A DNA stretch of 64,000 bases, taken from positions 186,001 to 250,000 of the forward strand of contig QJPP01007231.1 in the NCBI GenBank assembly GCA_003996215.1, read 5' to 3'. Every line of letters starts with the position of its first letter. Within the stretch, counting starts at the first letter, position 1. Shown one piece after another: positions 58,486-64,000 of the stretch. A program made the position numbers and the translations under genes. The DNA comes from Jaltomata sinuosa (Eukaryota; Streptophyta; Magnoliopsida; Solanales; Solanaceae). The notes under the pieces are model-generated. The model was not told the origin of the DNA and ran no database searches. It saw only the letters and a program-made list of their open reading frames with translations.

Positions 58486-59765
58486 TGATAACGCTCAAAG
58501 TACCACTCCAATTAAGAAGCGTAAGGGATCGTTGTCAAATATAGAACCCAACAAAGGTTGGGGTCGATCCCACAGAGAATATAGTGGAAGTTAAGTCTTT
58601 AGTGAATTAGATGACTAATGGTCGATATTTTCCGGTAAATAAAGGGGGGTTTTGCGTGAACAAAGTGTAAACAAAACAAACAATAATGTAGGAGTGATAA
58701 TCAATATGAGAGCGAACTAGGGAAGTGTTCACCATGGCGTTGTAACAATGTTGATTCTAAGCTTAACCGGGTTCTTTCTATATGCGTATCACGATGTGAT
58801 TGAATTAATGGTATCATCTAAACATTTCTCAACCAAATAGACGAATTTACTTTTCAATTCTCTCGAACTTGAAAAGGTGTGCTTTTAGATTTCAATCCTA
58901 AACATCAAGTAGATTAATCTAGTTACAACATTAATCATAAGACGAGAGTTAGTAGTCTCGAATCCTCATCGTTAATCAAGTTTCCCGGTTTTAATCTCTT
59001 TACTCAAGCAAATTTAAACCTAGGCATGTTCTAATGTTTGCAACCACTAGAAAACGTTAAGTAATGAATGATTAACAACGTGACAACATATATATTGAAC
59101 CCGTCGCTGCCCGGAATCTATATCGCTACTTTAGCCATGGCTCCCACAACCCTAGTTGTAGGAGGTTTAGTTAATCATGCTTGTAGAAGAATAGAAGAAA
59201 GTCATATTCAAAATAAAGAAAAGAGATCCTTACAATATAGTGAAAACAATCTTCAATTATTCCAAGAACAAGAAAACAAATATCCCAAGAACAAATCAAG
59301 AACACGTTTTCAAGACCAAGAAAACGTGTTTCTTGCTCTCAAATTCTCTCCTAAAACTATTGGGAGAATTATTGTAAAAACCTTGACAAATAAAATAAAC
59401 CTAACATAGGGTATTTATAGGAGTCTAGGAAACAAAGTCCCAAAAACGTTAGGATTCCGCGTAGCGGACTGCCTAGGTGTGACGGCCAGGCTGACGGACC
59501 ATCACTGGCTTGACGGACCGTCGCCTGGACCGTCACCACTAGGCAGTGGGCAGCCTCCACTTGACGGTCACTGTGACAGACCGTCACTCAGGCCGTCACT
59601 CTTATCCAGACTATCTTTTTGCTCGTTTTTCCTTTTGTTTCCATGTTTGTCTCCATTTCCTGAAAATCCAACATAAACACATCAAAAACGACGACGGTTG
59701 CTTGAAAACGTACGATTGTTCTTAGTTAAAAGGAGTCGAAAGTGCCGTAAAATGGTGGCACATCA
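58486..59765 (-). repeat. G: 3' LTR
   Basis: 1280 bp; plus strand TGATAACGCTC to GGCACATCA. Homologous at both ends to M's LTR. Cluster of GACGGACCGTC-like words at 59,480-59,600 (for example 59492-59504 and 59511-59523), just upstream in element sense of a TATA box. Confidence 0.9.
59411..59420 (-). promoter_or_regulatory. G: LTR TATA box
   Basis: Minus strand CTATAAATAC, about 345 bp from the LTR 5' end and about 70 bp downstream of the word cluster. Confidence 0.7.
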
Positions 59766-59784
59766 ACACCCTCAACTTAGACGT
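59766..59784 (-). promoter_or_regulatory. G: polypurine tract
   Basis: Minus strand GTCTAAGTTGAGGGTGT before the LTR start TGATGTGCC. A second near-identical copy lies at 61209-61228. Confidence 0.85.
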
Positions 59785-60484
59785 TCGCTTGTCCTCAAGC
59801 AACATAACATAAAAGAAAAACAACACGACGACTCAACTAAGAAAACAAACTCGTGTCTCCAGCAACTCATGGTCATTCAATATCTTATTCAATTTTAATT
59901 CAAGCTCCCTCGTAGCACACAAATGTATGAAACACTAACTTGCATGGATCCAAACATGTCATACCGATATGATAGAACATTCTACATACACACGCGCAGC
60001 TATCCTAACAATCAATAGACAATATAGAAATCTTGGTGCCCTCACCACAAAGAAGTCCCACACACAAGATTTGGGACTAGGTAAGCGCTCACACTCACAA
60101 GCGATTTCGAACAATGCACATGCGATACCATAGGCTTGCCCTTACTATTCTATTTCAGTTCTTCAGAAAGCCGCTCAGGATCACTACAGGACTTGTTTTT
60201 GCTTGTAATGAGGCTTCAGGTGCAGGTAGGATACATTTAGGGGTTAGTGACTAAGCCCTCCTTGGAACCACCGACGTCTTATTACCACATACTTTACTTT
60301 GTCCATCCTTATTCACCTTTTTATTTCCTTCTCTCTAGCTACAGGTGCGGCCTCTTTATTTTGACAATTCTTTTTATTACTTTTTCGATCTTTTTCATCT
60401 CTTTTTTTTTCTTTTCTTAGGCACACACCCGAATTTTCATTCTATTCACAACCAATCTTCTCCATCCTCTTTTTCTTATCATTC

Positions 60485-60660
60485 ACCTCTATAGTAGCCA
60501 CCCTCAACTTAGGCTGATTGCCTGAGTTGAGGTGCACAATGTCCACGGAAGGACCAGGGCCAAAACAGGGTTTACCTCTATAGTAGCCACCCTCAACTTA
60601 GGCTGATTGCCTGAGTTGAGTGCACGATGTCCAAGGAAGGACCAGGGCCAAAACAGGGAT
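60485..60660 (-). repeat. G: 89-bp tandem duplication with internal hairpin
   Basis: Units 60485-60573 and 60574-60660 differ at a few positions. Each contains an inverted repeat (60502-60532 and 60591-60620): arms CCTCAACTTAGGC and GCCTGAGTTGAGG with loop TGATT in the first unit. M has the same hairpin at 36309-36339. Confidence 0.92.
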
Positions 60661-61230
60661 TCAAGGTTAAACAGGAATGGTGATAGGTTATTGAAAGAAC
60701 GAGGTCAATTATGGCTCAAACAGGGTTCAAATGGACTATTTGCACTTGGACGGTCTTATAGGTTAAGTGGACTGCACACAAAAAGGGCCTGTGATCCTTT
60801 CCTAAGCAACCAACTTCAAACTTTAACAAAATAGACCGGGTAAGTTCTAGATGTATGCACAGAGTAAGAGTTTATAACAGTACGCTCACACACACTTGGC
60901 ACCAAGAAACTATATCACTACCAACTATCAAAACAACCGCTCGGCTTAAGCATACTCATTCTAATCATAATCACACAATGACATTCAAGGATCCAGATAG
61001 TCAGTCGTTTCAACACAAGTACAGAACCAGAAAATTTTTAAAGGGGGCTCCTTTTAGTAACGAAAAATGCCATGCTCATCACTATAGACACTAAAAAACA
61101 AAAATTTAAAAATAACAACCTAAACATGCCGGTTCTACTAGATAGCACACCAGAGGGAAAAGAAACACAGCAACAAAAACCCTCGGTGGTAAAAGACTCA
61201 CAGGTAACCCAACACCCTCAACTTAGACTC

Positions 61231-61250
61231 ATGCATTGTCCCCAATGCAT
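61231..61250 (-). other. G: CATTG-N4-CAATG hairpin
   Basis: Perfect 8-bp arms ATGCATTG and CAATGCAT around TCCC, about 225 bases after the gag-protease stop. The longest version of the hairpin shared with A, E and M. Confidence 0.85.
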
Positions 61251-61321
61251 ACATGTGAAAACTAAACTGTGAGAATAAGGAATACCTGTGAAGTCCATAG
61301 GACTCAGATTCTGACATGATG

Positions 61322-61344
61322 TTGGAGACCGCCAGGGTCTCCAA
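61322..61344 (-). other. G: 9-bp perfect hairpin after gag-protease
   Basis: Arms TTGGAGACC and GGTCTCCAA with loop GCCAG, about 130 bases downstream of the stop codon. No T-run follows. Confidence 0.85.
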
Positions 61345-61474
61345 AGCAGGAGAACTCGATGGAGTGTGTGCACGCGACAACCTCATGTTGCGTTCCAGCT
61401 TCCTCTTTTGTTGGCTCCATAGCTAGTCGCGACAACTTCTTCGCTCTTTCTTTGCAGATTCTCTTGTGGTATTT

Positions 61475-63877
61475 TCATTTTCTTGATCTATTTTCACCGT
61501 TTTCCTTTACCTGCTTCTCCTCTTGCGATCGCGACCTTACTCTCATTACAGCTCGGGTTTTAACACAACCCTTCTCCTCAAGATACACATCCGCAGGGAC
61601 TTCCTCAATAACATTGACGATCGCGATCACTCTCATGTCACTTGGTTGCTTCATCAATTTGGACACATCGAACTTGACCACTTCGTTGTTTAATCTGAAG
61701 GTCAGTTCGTTTCTTTCTATGTCAACCAATACTCTTGCCGTAGCTAACAATGGTCGTCCCAATATTATGGAAACTTCAAAATCCACTTCGCAATCCAAGA
61801 TCACAAAGTCAGCGGGGAATATAAGCTTACCAACCTTGACTAGCACATCAGACAATATTCCCACCGGTCGCTTTACTGAACGGTCAGCTATCAACACTCT
61901 CATGGACGTTGGTTTAGGTGCTCCCAAGCCCAATTGCTTGTAGACTGCTAGCGGCATCAAGTTGATGCTAGCACCAAGATCACATAAGGTTTTCCCGAAG
62001 TTGAGCTTCCCAATGGTGCAGGGAACAGTAAACGCGCCTGGGTCTTCCTTCTTTTTGACTAACGACCTTGAGGAAATAGCACCGCAGTGGTGGAGGTTAT
62101 CTTCTGGTTTGAAACTTACCGACCTCTTCTTTGTAATCAAGTCCTTCATGAACTTGGCATATCCGGGCATTTGTTCAAGCGCTTCCACCAATGGGATGTT
62201 TATTGATATCTGCTTGAGCATGGTCAGGAAATTCAGGAACTTACCATCTTTCGTTTTCTTCTTTAGGCGTTGTGGGAAGGGAGGCGGTGGCTGAGGCATC
62301 ATAGTTGGAAGCTTTTCAGCTTCCTTGCTTTTGTCCGCGGGCTTTTGAGTAGCCTCCTCAACCTCCATGTCGTTGGTGCTATCACCCTCAACTTGAGTCT
62401 GAATTACCGGATGTGATTCCGATAGTATTTTTCCGCTTCTTGTGGTAATCGCCATACAACTCGCATTATTCCTCGGATGAGTAGTGTCACTCGGCAAGGT
62501 ACCTGTCTTCCTTTGGTTCAGAGATGCCGAGATTTGCCCCACTTGCTGCTCTAATTGCTTGATCGAAGTGGAATGCACCTCCACTATTTGACTCATGGCC
62601 GATAACTCAGTCCTTATCTCCTTTACCCCAGAGTCAGTCGATTCTACCTTCAGCAGCATCTTCGCCATCATGTTCTCTAGCTTGGAAGTCCTTGCCTCGT
62701 TGCTAGCTTTGTCCCGATTACCAGGTGGTACATACAAGCCACCTCTATCGGTGTTATTCCTCCAGTTTCCCTGCTCGCGATCTCTGTAGCCAGCTTTTTC
62801 GTAGTAGTTGTCTTTCTGATAGGTCCGACCTTGGTTTCCTTGGCCATTGGCCTGGAAAACCCCCAAGTAATTTGCCTCCTCATCAGTTTCCAACTCTGTT
62901 GCTCTACCTTGGGACCCCACAACTTTTACCTTCTCCATACCTCCTGAGAACAAGTGCTTTGTCAGTAGGTCCAACTGCGTTTTCAGATGCGCCATGTCTT
63001 GGTCACGCTCCTCATCTTTTCTGCGCTGCTCAGCTGACAGACCAACTGCATAAGTGCTAGCTGCTACCTCTGTATCCCGTGTATGCCAGGCTCTGTTGGT
63101 TTTGGCGAGCCTGTCCAAAGTAGTTGTGGCCTCAACAAAAGTGAGACCCATGAATGCACCACCTGCTGCGTTGTCCAACGTCGGCTTGGTAGCCGAATTC
63201 AGTGCCCTGTAGAATGTCTGCATCAAAAAGTTATCGTTCAACTGATGGTTCGGGCATTGTGTCAGCTTCTTCTTGAACCGCAACCAAGTCTCATGTAATG
63301 CTTCGTGAGGTTGCTGTCTAAAATTACTAATTTCATCCCTCAACTGTATCATCCTAGAGGGAGGAAAGAACCTTTCTAGGAAAGCTCCTTTCAACTCTCC
63401 CCAAGTTGTGATAGAGTCGGGGGTCAGCTCTGTCAACCACAATGTTGCCTCATCAGACAGAGACAACGGAAACAACCTGAGCCTGATTGCTGTCTGACTC
63501 ACTCCAGGCAACTCGAACGACTTGCAGATGCCCACGAAATTCATCAGGTGCTGGTTTGGATCATCACCAGCGGCACCTCGGAACACTCCTCTCAAGTTCA
63601 ACAGCTGGATCATCGTGCTAGTGATGTTGAACTTGGCTCTGGGCGCTAGTGGTGGAAGAGCAATGGCGCCCGTAGCGCCAACTCCATCCAAGTCGATATC
63701 CTCATCATTCAGCATAACATCGTCCTGCAGACCACCAGCATTCAGATTTTGTTGGGCCTGCAGTTCTGCAGCGAGCCTTGCTGCCTCTAGTTGTGCGGCC
63801 ATATTCCGCCTTAATGTTCTAGCAAGCTCGGGGTCGTAAGGTAATGTTGATTCACCCGAGCACCGGGTACTTGGCAT
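61475..63877 (-). CDS. gag-pro: G: intact Athila-type Gag-protease polyprotein
   Basis: 800 codons without interruption from the ATG at 63877 (MPSTRCSGES) to the stop at 61475-61477. An Ala/Gln-rich N-terminus (LEAARLAAELQAQQN) precedes the gag domain at about residues 92-263 (LRGVFRGAAGDDPNQHLMNF, LTELTPDSITTWGELKGAF, MIQLRDEISNFRQQ, AWHTRDTEV). A probable coiled coil is at about 392-450 and a Pro-rich MMPQPPPPFPQ segment follows. The retropepsin domain is at about 625-745, with catalytic Asp in CDLGASINLM (residue 633) and FVILDCEVDFEVSIILGRPLL. The C-terminus is Arg/Glu/Lys-rich. No zinc knuckle. Gag would assemble particles around element RNA and the protease would mature it; RT and integrase must come from another element. 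The open frame over 2.4 kb contrasts with every other gene here. Confidence 0.93.
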   Translation of the reverse strand: MPSTRCSGESTLPYDPELARTLRRNMAAQLEAARLAAELQAQQNLNAGGLQDDVMLNDEDIDLDGVGATGAIALPPLAPRAKFNITSTMIQLLNLRGVFRGAAGDDPNQHLMNFVGICKSFELPGVSQTAIRLRLFPLSLSDEATLWLTELTPDSITTWGELKGAFLERFFPPSRMIQLRDEISNFRQQPHEALHETWLRFKKKLTQCPNHQLNDNFLMQTFYRALNSATKPTLDNAAGGAFMGLTFVEATTTLDRLAKTNRAWHTRDTEVAASTYAVGLSAEQRRKDEERDQDMAHLKTQLDLLTKHLFSGGMEKVKVVGSQGRATELETDEEANYLGVFQANGQGNQGRTYQKDNYYEKAGYRDREQGNWRNNTDRGGLYVPPGNRDKASNEARTSKLENMMAKMLLKVESTDSGVKEIRTELSAMSQIVEVHSTSIKQLEQQVGQISASLNQRKTGTLPSDTTHPRNNASCMAITTRSGKILSESHPVIQTQVEGDSTNDMEVEEATQKPADKSKEAEKLPTMMPQPPPPFPQRLKKKTKDGKFLNFLTMLKQISINIPLVEALEQMPGYAKFMKDLITKKRSVSFKPEDNLHHCGAISSRSLVKKKEDPGAFTVPCTIGKLNFGKTLCDLGASINLMPLAVYKQLGLGAPKPTSMRVLIADRSVKRPVGILSDVLVKVGKLIFPADFVILDCEVDFEVSIILGRPLLATARVLVDIERNELTFRLNNEVVKFDVSKLMKQPSDMRVIAIVNVIEEVPADVYLEEKGCVKTRAVMRVRSRSQEEKQVKENGENRSRK

Positions 63878-63982
63878 GCACAACTCTGTACCCTGTCAAA
63901 AACAAAAACAACAAATAAACGTAAAAGTAGGAAAGTATGACTAAGAGTCAAATAAACACACCGGACTTAACAAACAACCGTA

Positions 63983-64000
63983 TTCCCCGGCAACGGCGCC
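63983..64000 (-). promoter_or_regulatory. G: primer binding site (tRNA-Asp), cut by the window edge
   Basis: TTCCCCGGCAACGGCGCC at the last bases of the window matches the plant tRNA-Asp 3' end exactly as far as it goes. The 5' LTR should begin within a few bases beyond the edge. Confidence 0.9.

Larger units (their letters stand above)
59785..61474 (-). other. G: non-coding spacer between gag-protease and 3' LTR
   Basis: No gene. It contains the block CACCACAAAGAAGTCCCACAC near 60,045 shared with A and E, an 89-bp tandem duplication with a hairpin, a T/C-rich tract at 60,340-60,430, the CATTG hairpin at 61231-61250, an extra polypurine-like site at 61209-61228 and a 9-bp hairpin at 61322-61344. 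Confidence 0.82.
58486..64000 (-). mobile_element. G: Athila-type derivative with intact gag-protease and no pol
   Basis: From the right: tRNA-Asp primer site at the window edge (63983-64000), so the 5' LTR lies just beyond; leader; gag-protease ORF (63877-61475); non-coding spacer (61,474-59,780); polypurine tract; 3' LTR (58486-59765). There is no RT, RNase H or integrase. The left end interrupts the copia frame of L, next to ACATA. Confidence 0.88.

Noticed and set aside
61359..61943. 194-codon plus-strand open frame
   Set aside because: Antisense shadow of the intact gag-protease of G; composition follows from the coding strand and no family is recognisable.
63974..64000. A tRNA-Asp gene at the right edge
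   Set aside because: Only the 3'-terminal bases of the tRNA are matched, in the position and orientation of a primer binding site next to a gag leader.

Overview
This window is plant repeat DNA, probably from a dicot and perhaps from the Solanaceae (the species guess is inference from the element types and carries low confidence). I see no host gene, rRNA, tRNA or CRISPR array. Essentially all 64 kb can be assigned to long terminal repeat (LTR) retrotransposons, nested and broken, from three groups. Group 1 is Athila-type Ty3/gypsy elements: tRNA-Asp primer site, LTRs opening TGAT and closing ATCA, long non-coding 3' interior. Group 2 is chromodomain-bearing Ty3/gypsy elements of Del/Tekay type: initiator tRNA-Met primer site, LTRs of about 2.0-2.2 kb with TGTAACACC or TGTAACGACC ends. 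Group 3 is one Ty1/copia fragment.

Layout, using letters that recur in the entries. B (1-1296, +) is the right part of an Athila-type LTR. C (1297-2945, +) is an Athila pol fragment. A (2946-22860, -) is an Athila element with gag, protease, RT, RNase H and integrase, split by the chromovirus J (4895-14335, +). M (22861-38603, +) is the 3' part of an Athila element with a post-pol ORF and 3' LTR, split by the chromovirus K (24093-33206, -). H (38604-39148, +) is a chromovirus integrase fragment. E (39149-47284, -) is an Athila derivative with gag and a second ORF but no pol. I (47281-56017, -) is a chromovirus whose outer 3' LTR end is deleted. L (56018-58485, +) is a copia fragment. G (58486-64000+, -) is an Athila-type derivative with an intact 800-codon gag-protease ORF and no RT or integrase before its 3' LTR.

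The nesting gives relative ages: J is younger than A, K younger than M, and G younger than L. Almost all coding regions carry stops and frameshifts. G's gag-protease is the only long intact frame, so G is probably the youngest insertion and, lacking pol, would need enzymes supplied in trans.

The most interesting structure is non-coding. Different LTR families each carry, near the LTR 5' end and (in M, E and G) just upstream of a TATA-like box, a GC-rich cluster of near-palindromic words. The word is CCACGAGTCGTGG-like, GTGCGATTCGCAC-like, GACGGACCGTC-like or CCGCTATAGCGG-like depending on family. The Athila-type interiors also share small conserved signals outside the genes: a CATTG-N4-CAATG hairpin after the last ORF, a TTAAATCAAG motif followed by a TTGGG/CCCAA hairpin after the coding block, extra internal copies of the polypurine tract, and a 12-13 bp hairpin shared by M and G.
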